Below are positions 29,800 through 38,365 of a DNA stretch of 64,000 bases, piece by piece (within the stretch, counting starts at the first letter, position 1; the number at the start of each line of letters is the position of its first letter). This stretch comes from Nocardioides alcanivorans. GTDB lineage: Bacteria > Actinomycetota > Actinomycetes > Propionibacteriales > Nocardioidaceae. The notes under the pieces are model-generated. The model had not been told where the DNA came from and did not search any database. It was given only the letters and a program-made list of their open reading frames with translations. Made by a program: the position numbers and the translations under genes. The DNA lies in NCBI RefSeq assembly GCF_021555175.1, contig NZ_JAKGRW010000011.1, forward strand, positions 19,988 through 83,987. Direction: 5' to 3'.

Positions 29800-29813
29800 G
29801 GAATATATGATCC
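29800..29813. promoter_or_regulatory. Regulon operator site 7 (before the regulator gene)
   Basis: GGAATATATGATCC lies 58 bases before the regulator start. GGA and TCC are inverted around ATATATGA. Its presence suggests autoregulation. Confidence 0.55.
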
Positions 29814-29871
29814 GAAGGGAGGACTGCCCCGTGGCAGTCGCCGTCCCGCAAGCCACAGACTGGGGAGCCCC

Positions 29872-30582
29872 ATGAGCCGACGTAGCAACGGCGCCGCCGG
29901 TGTCCGCCCGATCGCACACCAGTCGCTGGTTGACCGGGTGACCGACGAACTGCACCGCGCGATCCTCAACGGGGACCTGGCCCCGGGGTCGACGGTCTCC
30001 ATCGTCGACCTGTGCGAGCGGTTCAGCATCAGCCACATCCCCGTGCGGGAGGCACTGCGCCGCCTCGAGAGTGAAGGCGTGATCAGCCTGCGGCCCGGCC
30101 GTTCCGCGCTCGTCGCCTCGGTGACGTCGGAGGAACTGCGCAACATCTATGCGTTGCGCAAGCTGATCGAGGGCGACCTCTGCCTGCGTGCGAGCAAGGC
30201 GATGACCGAGGAGCGTCTCGCCGACGCCCGCGAGGCGCTGGCCGAATACATCGAGATCGAGCGGGAGCCCGCCGCTCTGGCGGCCAAGCACCACGCCTTC
30301 CACGAAGCGATGCTGCTGGACGAGATCGGCCCCGCCGACGCCAACGTGCTGCGGCTGTTGTGGAAGGCCTCCGACCGCTACCTGCACCTGCTGATGGCCG
30401 ACCTCGACCACCAGCCCGAGACGCAGAAGAGCCGCATCGACGAGCACACCGAGCTCCTCGACCTCGCCGAGGCCGGCAAGGTCGAGGAGTTCCGCGACTC
30501 CTGGGTGGCCCACCTCGAGAGCACCGAGAAGGCCCTCCTGGCCGCACTCACCCGCCGCGAGGTCGAGACCGGATCCGCCTGA
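29872..30582 (+). CDS. GntR-family regulator, FadR (FCD) subfamily
   Basis: The 236-residue product starts at ATG 29872 after GGGGAG. The winged helix-turn-helix spans about residues 18–85 (DELHRAILNGDLAPGSTVS, LCERFSISHIPVREALRRLESEGVI, LRPGRSALVASVT). An all-helical FCD ligand domain follows, with HHAFHEAML (about 140) and RIDEHTELLDLAEAG (about 195), whose His/Asp residues bind metal and a carboxylate ligand in this family. Members usually repress and are released by an organic acid. It sits between two divergent regulon operons and has a site before its own gene, so it is the best candidate for the regulator of the eleven sites. Confidence 0.85.
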   Translation: MSRRSNGAAGVRPIAHQSLVDRVTDELHRAILNGDLAPGSTVSIVDLCERFSISHIPVREALRRLESEGVISLRPGRSALVASVTSEELRNIYALRKLIEGDLCLRASKAMTEERLADAREALAEYIEIEREPAALAAKHHAFHEAMLLDEIGPADANVLRLLWKASDRYLHLLMADLDHQPETQKSRIDEHTELLDLAEAGKVEEFRDSWVAHLESTEKALLAALTRREVETGSA

Positions 30583-30588
30583 GGCGGC

Positions 30589-32261
30589 TCAGCGGCTCGG
30601 CTCACCCACCAGCACGGCGGCCAGCTCCCACGGCCGACCGTCGACGACGTCCGTGCCCTTGCTGACCAGGCGATTGGTGGCGCACGCCGGACGCAGGGTG
30701 GCGATCTCGACGGCCCCCGCGGCGAACACCGGCTCCGGTCGACTGATCACGCCGGCGAACGGGTTCTCCCAGTCGCCCCACAGCGTGAAGTCACCGGAGA
30801 GGGGCACCAGCACCGAGCCGCCGTACGCATCGTGCCAGCGGGAGGCGACCGCCAGGTTGACCCGGTTCTCCGCCGCCCGCTCGAGGAGCAGCAGATCGGT
30901 GTCGTGCGGCTCCGCCACCGCGAAAGGCACTGCGACCACGTCGGCGTCGCCGAACGCCGCCAGGCGGAAGGTCTCCGGATAGAGGGCGTCGTCACCGACG
31001 ATCACCGCCAGGCGTCCCCACGGCGCCTCGTGGACGACGAGCCCGGCCGGCCCCGGCTCGAGGGCTGATCACCGTGGCGAACGCTGCGGTGCAGCTGCGG
31101 TTGGACCAGCTCGACCCCGGAGGCGCTGAGCACGGCTCCGACATGCCTGCCGGAATCCGCGAGGAGGCTGGTGACGACGAGCGTCTCCGTGCCCGAGAGC
31201 GCGGCGACGACAGCCTCCGGGAGCAACGCCGCATCCGCCGGCTGCGCAACGTCCCCACCCGGGTGGGCAGCAAGCTCCGGCAGCACGACCAGCTCGACAC
31301 CGGCGGCGATCGCCTCGTCGAGGAGCGGGCGGATCGACTCCCCCGCCTTCGGACTGAGTACGGCGGCGCGCACCTGCGCGGCACCGGCTGCGGCGGTGCG
31401 GCCCGTCGGGGCGTCCCGCGATCGGGGCATAGGCCTCCGGGCGCCGTGCCGCCATGACGTCGGTGCCGTCGGGGCGGGTCTTGACGTCCGCCAGGTCGAT
31501 GTCGATGTCGGCGACGACCACGGCCTCACCGCTGCGCGGACCGATCGCCACGATCGTGCCGTCGGGCGCCACGATCTGGCTCTCCCCGCCCCGTGCAGAC
31601 GATCGACCGGCACACCCACCTTGCTCGCCACCTGGTCGATGCTGTGCGCAGGCACCAGCGGACCGACCTTGTTGGCCGCCACGACCCAGACCTTGTTCTC
31701 GACCGCGCGCACGGGCACGTGCAGCGACGCCTCGTCGAGCGCGAAGGAGTTGAGGCTGTTGAGCAGCACCTGTGCGCCTTCGACGGCCAGCATCCGCGGG
31801 GTCTCGAAGATGACGCCGTCCATGCAGGAATAGAGGCCGAGTCGCCCGATCCCGGTGTCGATGACGCCGGCGCGATCGACGGCAGGGTCGAGGTGGTCGC
31901 GCTCGGAGCCCATCAGCACCTGCTTGTCGCTGACGGCCAGCACCGCGCCGTCGGGCCCGAACAGGATGTTGCTGCCGGTCACCCGCCCGTCGTCCTTGAG
32001 CAGGGTCACGTTGGCCATCAGGTGGAGTGAGTGCTCGGCGGCCTTTGCCGACAGGCGCTGCACGAAGCCACCGTCGAGGCGCTGGGCGAAGCGGCGCGCG
32101 TGCTCCCGGTCGGCATACCACGAGACGTGGTTGCCGAACTCGGGCAGCACCACGAGCTGAGCTCCCTGCTCCACGGCGGCGTCGATCATCCGCAGCGCGG
32201 TGGCGAGATTGGCCTCGACGTCCTCACCCACGGCGTACTGCACGGCAGCTGCGCGAATCAT
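30589..32261 (-). CDS. Double-domain carbon–nitrogen hydrolase (nitrilase superfamily; frame broken)
   Basis: The first domain (residues 1 to about 275) has the nitrilase triad regions: Glu in LVVLPEFGN (about 41), Lys in VTLLKDDGR (about 110) and Cys in GLYSCMDGVIFE (about 147). A second nitrilase-like domain (about 300–558) has LVVLPEL, but its Cys region reads AVIVGDDALYPE with Asp in place of Cys, so it is probably not catalytic. Four missing bases (C4 31584–31587, G4 31408–31411, G4 31424–31427 and near 31062–31064) restore 558 residues. ATG 32261 follows GAGGG. The family hydrolyses nitriles or amides; an imide-derived amide would fit the neighbours. It is divergent from the MFS gene. 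Confidence 0.72.
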
Positions 32262-32274
32262 CGCACCCTCATTT

Positions 32275-32290
32275 CATATATCGTCTACGA
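32275..32290. promoter_or_regulatory. Regulon operator site 8 (divergent promoter)
   Basis: CATATATCGTCTACGA lies between the nitrilase gene (13 bases) and the MFS gene (20 bases). It is a weaker match: the half ATATATCG is followed by TCTAC with one or two bases fewer than in the best sites. A short inverted pair GCTAC/GTAGC follows at 32295–32307. Confidence 0.5.
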
Positions 32291-32310
32291 TCTTGCTACA
32301 TGGTAGCCAC

Positions 32311-33726
32311 ATGGCCGGCCCCACGAGTGCGAGGAACACGGTTTTGACCGACATCCAGCCCGAGACCAACCCAACCGCATCGACGGTCTCCCTGCAGGTG
32401 CATGCGCGCGGCGGACGAGAACGCGTCGACCTGGCCGAGGACGCGCCCTTCGGCTGGTGGCCGGCCATCGTGATCGGCCTGGTCGCCTTCATCGACCGCG
32501 TGGAGATCAACCTCATCGCCGGGGCACTGCCCGCGATCCAGGACCACTTCGGCTTCAGCGACACGATGGCCGGCGCCATCCCGACCGCGGCCAGCATTGC
32601 GGCCGCCGCGCTCCTCCTGCCGGCAGGACGCCTGGCCGACCGCGCACCTCGCGTCGCAACCGTGGTCGTCGTGGTGCTCACCTGGTCGCTCTTCTCGGTG
32701 CTCAGCGGACTGGCCACCACGTTCGTGATGTTCTTCCTGGTGCGCATCGCGATCGGGGCGGCGGGTCAGCTCTACAACCCGCCCGCATCGAGCCTGCTGG
32801 CCGACTACTACCCCAACACCAGTCGTGGCAAGGCATTCGGGATCGAGCGCGCCGGCTACTACATGGGCCTGCCGGCAGGCGTCATCATCGGCGGTGCGGT
32901 CGCCGAGGCCCTCGACTGGCGGGCTGTCTTCTTCATAGCCGCCGTCCCCGGCGTGGTGATCGCGCTGCTGATGGCCACCGTCAAGGAGCCGCTGCGCGGC
33001 CTGGGCGACGCCATCGACCGCATGCGCGCCGCACGCGAGGAGACCGGCGCGGTCGGGGCGCCCGACGGCGCACAGGTGCCCGAACACCCGACCAGCAGTG
33101 CCGGCCTGCTCACCGATGCGAAGGCACTGCTGCGGATCGGCACCCTCAAGGGCGTGATCCTCACCCAGGCGATCCTCGCCCTCGGGGTCGCCGGGCTCTT
33201 CTACTGGCTCCCGACCTTCCTGGAGCGGGTGGAGGGGCTCGACGTCGATGCCGCCTCCGGCCTCGCCGGAGGGGTCGGCGGCACCGGCATCGTGGTCGGC
33301 ATCATCATCGGCTCACGCCTGGGCGACCACGATCGCGGCACCGGTTGGCGGATCCGCCTCTCGGCGGCGTGCCTGCTGATCGGGGCCATCGGCCTCACCG
33401 TGGCGGTCACCGTGCCCGGTCTCGGGCTCCGCCTGGCCATGATCACGCTGGCCTGCGTGGGCTTCGCGGGCGCGATGCCCAATCTGACGGCGGCGGCCGC
33501 CAACGTGGTGCCCTCGAGCACCCGCGGGATGGGCTTCGCCCTGCTGCAGTTCCTCACCACCCTCGGTGGCGCCTTCGGCCCACTGTTGGTCGGAGCGATG
33601 TCGGACGCCTTCGGCGACATCGGCACCGGCATGCTCTTCCTGCTGCCGCCGGTCTTCCTGGCCGTGATCATCCTCTGGGCGGTCCGGGGAAGTTACGAAC
33701 GCGACGCATCCGCCGCCTCCGCCTAG
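32311..33726 (+). CDS. Major facilitator superfamily transporter
   Basis: The 471-residue product has twelve predicted helices with the usual loop between helices 6 and 7 (about residues 225–265). LPAGRLADRAPR (about 100) is the MFS loop 2–3 signature. ATG 32311 has no good Shine–Dalgarno sequence and may be leaderless; a TTG at 32344 with GAGGAA upstream is an alternative. VEINLIAGALPAIQDHFGFSD in helix 1 resembles organic-acid and spinster-like transporters. The operator 32275–32290 lies 20 bases upstream. It may import a substrate or export an intermediate of the pathway. Confidence 0.83.
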   Translation: MAGPTSARNTVLTDIQPETNPTASTVSLQVHARGGRERVDLAEDAPFGWWPAIVIGLVAFIDRVEINLIAGALPAIQDHFGFSDTMAGAIPTAASIAAAALLLPAGRLADRAPRVATVVVVVLTWSLFSVLSGLATTFVMFFLVRIAIGAAGQLYNPPASSLLADYYPNTSRGKAFGIERAGYYMGLPAGVIIGGAVAEALDWRAVFFIAAVPGVVIALLMATVKEPLRGLGDAIDRMRAAREETGAVGAPDGAQVPEHPTSSAGLLTDAKALLRIGTLKGVILTQAILALGVAGLFYWLPTFLERVEGLDVDAASGLAGGVGGTGIVVGIIIGSRLGDHDRGTGWRIRLSAACLLIGAIGLTVAVTVPGLGLRLAMITLACVGFAGAMPNLTAAAANVVPSSTRGMGFALLQFLTTLGGAFGPLLVGAMSDAFGDIGTGMLFLLPPVFLAVIILWAVRGSYERDASAASA

Positions 33727-33728
33727 CG

Positions 33729-33785
33729 CCAACCTTCACTCAGCACCCGCGAACCTTCAGTTGGAAGAAGCGAACCCTCAGTTGC
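33729..33785. repeat. Left boundary repeats of endonuclease unit A
   Basis: Three related copies occur: CCAACCTTCACTCAG (33729–33743), CGAACCTTCAGTTGG (33750–33764) and CGAACCCTCAGTTGC (33771–33785). The first matches, inverted, 14 of 15 bases of the copies at 34832 and 34853. The third overlaps the stop codon of the endonuclease gene. Confidence 0.7.
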
Positions 33786-34808
33786 GTCGCCGCGGACCGC
33801 GCTCCGTCACCGACCGGGGAAACGTACGGCGGAACTCGGGAGCGCGTTCGGCGACCGCGGCTCGGACCTCGGCGATCCACTGCTCCCGCGCACCGGCGGC
33901 GAGATCCTCCTTCTCCACCACGATCACGATCCATCCCTCTCGGCGCAGTGCCTCACGGCGCAACCTGTCGTGCTCCTTTCGTTCCGGGTCCCGGTGGAAC
34001 TCCTTGCCGTCGTACTCGACGGCGATCTTGAGCAACGGATAGCTCAGGTCGAGTCGCACCTCGCCCCAGCCATCGACCTGCAACCTCCACTGTGGTTCGG
34101 GGAGAGGCAGTCCGGCTTCGACCAGATACCACTTGGTCATGGACTCGCCGGGCGACTCCACTCTCGACGAGGCGATCTCGACGAGCCGGCGCGCCTGGAT
34201 CACTCCACGTCGGCCACGGTGACGGCGAAGCTGCCGCTCGAGATCAACCCGCACCAGGGAACACTCCCGCATGATCGCCTCGAGGGCCGCCAACGCCAAC
34301 GCGGGACCGCGCAGGCAGGCAAGGTCGATCGCCGTACGCAACGGCGTGGTCACGGGTACGCCGTTGACGACGGTGATCTCATCGGGCCGGAGATCTCGCT
34401 CGCCGCCGTACATCTCCTTGCGGCGCGTGGGAGATCCTGCTGCGCTCACGACCTCCAGCGGTGGCGGTGCCTCGGTCTCGAAGTAGCGCAGACAATCGAC
34501 TCCGTGGAGCCAGGCTGCCGAACGGTCCGCAACCACGACGTGCGCGGGAAGCACCAAGGCCGCACACGCCGCACGCGTGGCCAGGTCGTCGGGCAGTGCG
34601 GAAGGCAAGTAGACCCCCGGCAGGGATGCCGGAGCTCACCGTGCTCGGTCAGGCGCTGCAGGGCCGGCTTGTCGAGGCCCATGTCGTGCGCTTGTTTCGT
34701 GGTGAAGGGCCGATCAGGAAGCATCATGCCCGCCGATGTTGCCCGGTTCTTGACGATCGCGCCGGCGTCATCCACAGGGCTCGTCAGCAGCGACACGATC
34801 GAGCCCAT
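33778..34808 (-). CDS. Solitary endonuclease-domain protein (DUF559/Vsr-like) with AbiEi-like N-terminus (frame broken)
   Basis: The N-terminal part (LPDRPFTTKQAHDMGLDKPALQRLTEHGELRHPCRGVYLP) is the winged helix seen before type IV antitoxin AbiEi-like domains. The C-terminal part has RLDLSYPLLKIAVEYDGKEFH followed by a Lys/Arg-rich helix and GWIVIVVEKEDL, the PD-(D/E)xK core of DUF559. The C5 run 34614–34618 lacks one base; restored length is 343 residues from ATG 34808. ATG 34727 (MLPDRPF) is an alternative start. The gene lies between the MFS and cupin genes without relation to their pathway, and repeats bound it on both sides, which suggests insertion as a selfish unit. Confidence 0.72.
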
Positions 34809-34831
34809 GCCCAAGTGCAGGCTCGATCGTG

Positions 34832-34867
34832 CTGAGTGAAGGTTCGCGGCTTCTGAGTGAAGGTTCG
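34832..34867. repeat. Right boundary repeats of endonuclease unit A
   Basis: CTGAGTGAAGGTTCG occurs twice without change (34832–34846 and 34853–34867), six bases apart. It is inverted relative to the left copies at 33729–33785. Confidence 0.75.
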
Positions 34868-35452
34868 TCAGTAGGTGTGGACGAGCGCGAAGCCGGGGAT
34901 CGTCGGCACCGCGGAGCCAACGGGGACGAACGCCCATCTCCGCGCCTCGAGCCAGAGCACCTCGACGTCACCGTCGAAGCGCGCGCCAGCAACGTCGTCC
35001 CGTCCGACCAGGTTGCCGACGAGGCCCGGCACCGGGCCACGGTCGAGGGCGGCGTCAGCGGTCAGCACCCTGACCTCACCCGCATCGTCGGCCTCCCCGT
35101 CGGCCCAGCCGCCGCCCGGGCCGGAGAACCACACGACAGCGAGCGTGCCGTCGCCGGTGACGGTCGCTGAGCGTGTCGCTCGCGGAGCGACGACCAGCAC
35201 CTGGCCCACGGCGCAGGCATGACCGCTCATCGTCAGGCTGCCCGCGAGCAGGACCATCTCCTCCCCGGCTGGCTGGTTGCCGGTGCTGTCGCGACGCCAG
35301 CCATCGGGAAACCGCACCATGACACTGCGGGTGCCCCGTCGGGCGTCGGCGTGCAGCATCACGATTCCTGCTGGCTGGTCGGCACCGGCAATGGCGTGCT
35401 CGCCCCAAGCGAGGTCATCGGCATCGAGGTCGACAACGGTCAGGTCAGTCAT
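34868..35452 (-). CDS. Cupin-like protein
   Basis: The 194-residue product has a first half with MVRFPDGWRRDS, GEEMVLLAGSLTMSGHACAVGQVLVVAPRATRS (the G(X)5HXH/G-x-P cupin pattern in a degenerate form; about 45–95) and a second half with VLWLEARRWAFVPVGS. It resembles ChrR/DUF4437-type cupins of two domains. ATG 35452 has AAGGAG seven bases upstream and overlaps the preceding stop (TGATG). It is the third gene of the operon from 37312. A metal-dependent isomerase, decarboxylase or dioxygenase are all possible; I cannot choose. Confidence 0.65.
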   Translation of the reverse strand: MTDLTVVDLDADDLAWGEHAIAGADQPAGIVMLHADARRGTRSVMVRFPDGWRRDSTGNQPAGEEMVLLAGSLTMSGHACAVGQVLVVAPRATRSATVTGDGTLAVVWFSGPGGGWADGEADDAGEVRVLTADAALDRGPVPGLVGNLVGRDDVAGARFDGDVEVLWLEARRWAFVPVGSAVPTIPGFALVHTY

Positions 35453-36106
35453 CACGCACTCCTTCGGAGCAGCTCGTGGATCTCGGTCTCCGACATCACG
35501 TCGGCATACTTGGCATCGAGGTCGAAGAGGTTCGAATCGTGGACGGCCTCGTCACGGTCGCCGCAGGCCTCGCGGGCCACCAGCGACCGGAAGCCACTCT
35601 GGGTGGCATCGAGCGCGGTCGCGCGCACGCAGCCGCTGGTCGAGAAGCCCAACGTGATCGTGGTGTCGACCCCCAGGGAACGCAGCGTCGGGGCGAGCGT
35701 CGTACCGAAGAACGCCGAGGCGTACTGCTTCGTCACCACCACCTCACCCCCACAGGGCGCGGTGCCGCAGGGAAATCGACGTACGGCGATCCCTCGGCGA
35801 ACGCCCTCAGGCCCGGCACCTTGACGGCGAAGAAGCCCGCGTCCACCAGGTCCGGCGCGAGCAGGACCCGCGTGAAGACGACGGGCACACCGGCACGGCG
35901 GGCGGCGTCGACGATGCGCGCAGCGCTGGCCCGGGCCGCTTCGAAACGGCCTCCGGCATCGGCGAACGGACCGTCATCGAGATAGGCACGACAGACGTCG
36001 ACAACGATCACGGCCGGACGCTCCCCGGACCGATCCGGCTGGCGAAGCCGACGGACTCGTAGTCGGCGGCACGCGAGGTGGCGCATGCGGCGTCGTGACT
36101 GCTCAT
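35452..36106 (-). CDS. Isochorismatase-fold amidohydrolase (frame broken twice)
   Basis: The restored 218-residue product has the catalytic triad of the cysteine hydrolases: Asp in VIVVDVCRAYLD (about 35), Lys in VVTKQYASAFFGT (about 120) and Cys in FSTSGCVRATALDA (about 153). The F-F-G-T and TSGCVRATA blocks resemble N-carbamoylsarcosine amidase and maleamate amidohydrolase (NicF) more than true isochorismatase. Breaks lie at the C4 run 36023–36026 and the C5 run 35747–35751. ATG 36106 lies one base after the CoA-transferase stop. A maleamate-type amide would connect it with the maleate-isomerase-like gene at 14841; this is inference. Confidence 0.8.
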
Positions 36107-36107
36107 G

Positions 36108-37312
36108 TCAGATGATCCCTCGACCGGCCAGCGCGGCCCGGGTCTCCGGGGAAGGCCGAGCAGGTCTCCGTAGACCTCGTCGTTGTGCTGGCCCAGGTCG
36201 GGGCCGGTCCACCGGATGGTGCCGGGCGTCGCCGAGAGCTTCGGCACCACGTTCTGCATGCGCAGCTGGCCGAAGGTCTGGTCGGGCACCTGCACGATCG
36301 ACTCGCGAGCCCGGAAGTGCGGGTCCTCGAGCATGTCGGCTGCCTTGTAGATGCGGCCCGCGGGCACACCGCCGGTGTCCATCAGCGCCAACAACTCCTC
36401 GGCGTCGACGGTCTTCGTCCATTCCGAGATCAGGTCGTCGAGCTCCTGTTGTGCCTGACCACGCCCGACGTGCGTGGAGTACTGGTGCCCGGGCTCCGAC
36501 CACTCCGGATGGCCCATCAGCGCGAACAGCCGCGAGGAGACGCTGTCCTGGTTGGCGGCGATCAGCACCAGCTGGCCGTCCCTGCTGGGATATACGTTGG
36601 ACGGAGCCACGTTGGGCAGGACCGCCCCGGTGCGCTCGCGCTGGTAGCCGACGACGTCCCACTCGGTCACCAGCGACTCCATCATCGCCAGCACCGACTC
36701 GTAGATCGATGCGTCGACGACCTGCCCCTCGCCGGTGACGTTGCGGTGCTGCAGAGCCGAGAGGGCGCCGACGGTGGCGTGCATGGCGGCGAGCGAGTCA
36801 CCGATGGAGATCCCGGCGCGCGAAGGCTGCCGATCGGGATCACCGAGGACGTAGCGCAGGCCGCCCATCGCCTCACCGATCGAGCCGTAGCCGGCTCGGT
36901 TGGAGTAGGGACCGGTCTGGCCGTAGCCGCTGACCCGCACGAAGATGATGCCGGGATTGACCGCCCTGAGCCGCTCGTAGGAGAGGTTCCACTTCTCGAA
37001 CGTCCCGGCCCGGAAGTTCTCGACCACGATGTCTGCCTCGGCGACCAGCCTCAGGAACAGCTCCTGCCCCTCCTCCTCACGGAGGTTGAGGGTCACGGCC
37101 CGCTTGTTGCGGCCGACGACCGGCCACCACAACGAGTTGCCGTCGGTGCGTCCCCACTCGCGCATCGGGTCGCCCGTGCCGGGAGCCTCGATCTTGATCA
37201 CGTCGGCGCCTTGGTCGGCCAGGAGAGTCGCCGCGAAGGGGCCGGCGAGCAGCTGACCCGCCTCGAGCACACGTACGCCGGCCAGGGATCCGGAAGGAGA
37301 AGCCTCAGTCAT
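36108..37312 (-). CDS. Class III (CaiB/BaiF) CoA-transferase (frame broken)
   Basis: The restored 401-residue product has GVRVLEAGQLLAGPFAATLLADQGADVIKIE (1–45), REWGRTDGNSLWWPVVGRNKRAVTLNL, VENFRAGTFEKW (about 105) and the catalytic Asp in GISIGDSLAAM (about 168). It transfers CoA between carboxylic acids; family members act on carnitine, malate/citramalate, mesaconate, formate and bile acids. The frame breaks at the G4 run 36148–36151; one more base gives LPPETRAALAGRGII and a stop at 36108. ATG 37312 has no Shine–Dalgarno sequence and the operator begins five bases upstream, so the transcript may be leaderless. Confidence 0.85.
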
Positions 37313-37317
37313 GAGCA

Positions 37318-37334
37318 AATCATATATTCGATAG
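37318..37334. promoter_or_regulatory. Regulon operator site 9 (divergent promoter)
   Basis: AATCATATATTCGATAG lies between the CoA-transferase gene (five bases) and the HMGL gene (36 bases). Read on the minus strand it gives CTATCGAATATATGATT, matching the ATATATGAT half of sites 29800 and 44530. Confidence 0.57.
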
Positions 37335-37370
37335 GATACTTTGACAGCCCCACTTCCCGAGGGATGGACC

Positions 37371-38315
37371 ATGACAACCGCACCGAGCATCCAGACCCCG
37401 ATCGAGATCGTGGAGGTCTCACCCCGCGACGGCCTCCAGAACGAGGCCCGCCTCCTGCCCACGGCGACCAAGGTCGAGCTGGTACGCCGCAGCGTCGCCG
37501 CCGGCATCGGCCGCGTCGAGGTCACTGCGTTCGCCCGTCCCGATCGCGTGCCCCAGATGGCGGATGCCGAGGAGGTGCTCGCCGAGCTGCGCCACGACGA
37601 CGGCCTGACCCGCATCGGCCTGGTCCTCAACCGACGCGGCCTGGACCGTGCCGTGGCCGCCGGGTGCGACGAGATCACCGCAGTCGTGGTCGCCTCCGAC
37701 GGGCTCGCACTCAAGAACCAGGGTGTCGACACCGCAGCCCAGGTCGCCACCTGGAAGCAGGTCGCCGCCGACGCCCGTCAGGCCGGGGTCCGAACCAGCG
37801 TCATCATCGCTGCCGCCTTCGGTTGCCCCTTCGACGGTGAGGTGAGCACCGAGCGTGTCCTCGAGGTCGCCCGCGGCGTGCTCGACGGCGGCCCGGACGA
37901 ACTCGCGATCGCCGACACGATCGGCGTGGGTGTGCCGCCCCAGGTCACCGAGATCGTGACCGGCCTGCGCCGACTCAATGATGACATCGCGCTGCGCGCG
38001 CACTTCCACAACACCCGCAACACCGGCTATGCCAACGCCGTCGCCGCGGTCGCCGCCGGCGTGACAGTGCTCGACGCCTCTGCCGGCGGCATCGGAGGGT
38101 GCCCCTTCGCGCCCGGCGCCACCGGCAACATCGCGACCGAGGACCTGCTCCACCTGCTCGGCCGCAGCGGGCAGCCGGTGCGCTCGACCCGAGCAGATGG
38201 CCGACCCGTCGAGGCGGTGGAGGTCGCAGCCACCGGCACCTGGATCTCCGAGCAACTCGGCCTGCCGCAGGCACCCGCGATGCTGGGCCGTGCCGGGATC
38301 TTTCCTCCGCCCTGA
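37371..38315 (+). CDS. HMG-CoA lyase family protein
   Basis: The 314-residue product has VEVSPRDGLQNE (metal-binding Asp, 14–25), VTAFARPDRVPQMAD, HFHNTRNTGYANAVAA with the H-x-H ligands (about 224) and GGIGGCPFAPGATGNIATED with the catalytic Cys (about 256). All residues needed for 3-hydroxy-3-methylglutaryl-CoA-type cleavage are present. ATG 37371 follows GAGGGATGG. It precedes an acyl-CoA ligase gene on the same strand. The true substrate may be another branched 3-hydroxyacyl-CoA made by the local CoA-transferase or ligase. Confidence 0.85.
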   Translation: MTTAPSIQTPIEIVEVSPRDGLQNEARLLPTATKVELVRRSVAAGIGRVEVTAFARPDRVPQMADAEEVLAELRHDDGLTRIGLVLNRRGLDRAVAAGCDEITAVVVASDGLALKNQGVDTAAQVATWKQVAADARQAGVRTSVIIAAAFGCPFDGEVSTERVLEVARGVLDGGPDELAIADTIGVGVPPQVTEIVTGLRRLNDDIALRAHFHNTRNTGYANAVAAVAAGVTVLDASAGGIGGCPFAPGATGNIATEDLLHLLGRSGQPVRSTRADGRPVEAVEVAATGTWISEQLGLPQAPAMLGRAGIFPPP

Positions 38316-38365
38316 CCGGCCCCACCCCACCGCCCTACCCAAGAAAGACCCCGCGAGGAGCACAC

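Noticed and set aside
32295..32307. Short inverted repeat GCTAC/GTAGC beside operator site 8
   Set aside because: Five-base arms are too short to separate from chance, and no second copy was noticed at the other regulon promoters.
36008..37750. Apparent 580-residue fusion of CoA-transferase with a downstream and upstream extension
   Set aside because: The upstream part runs into the divergent HMGL gene, and the downstream part arises from the G4 error at 36148–36151; restored genes have a normal stop and start there.
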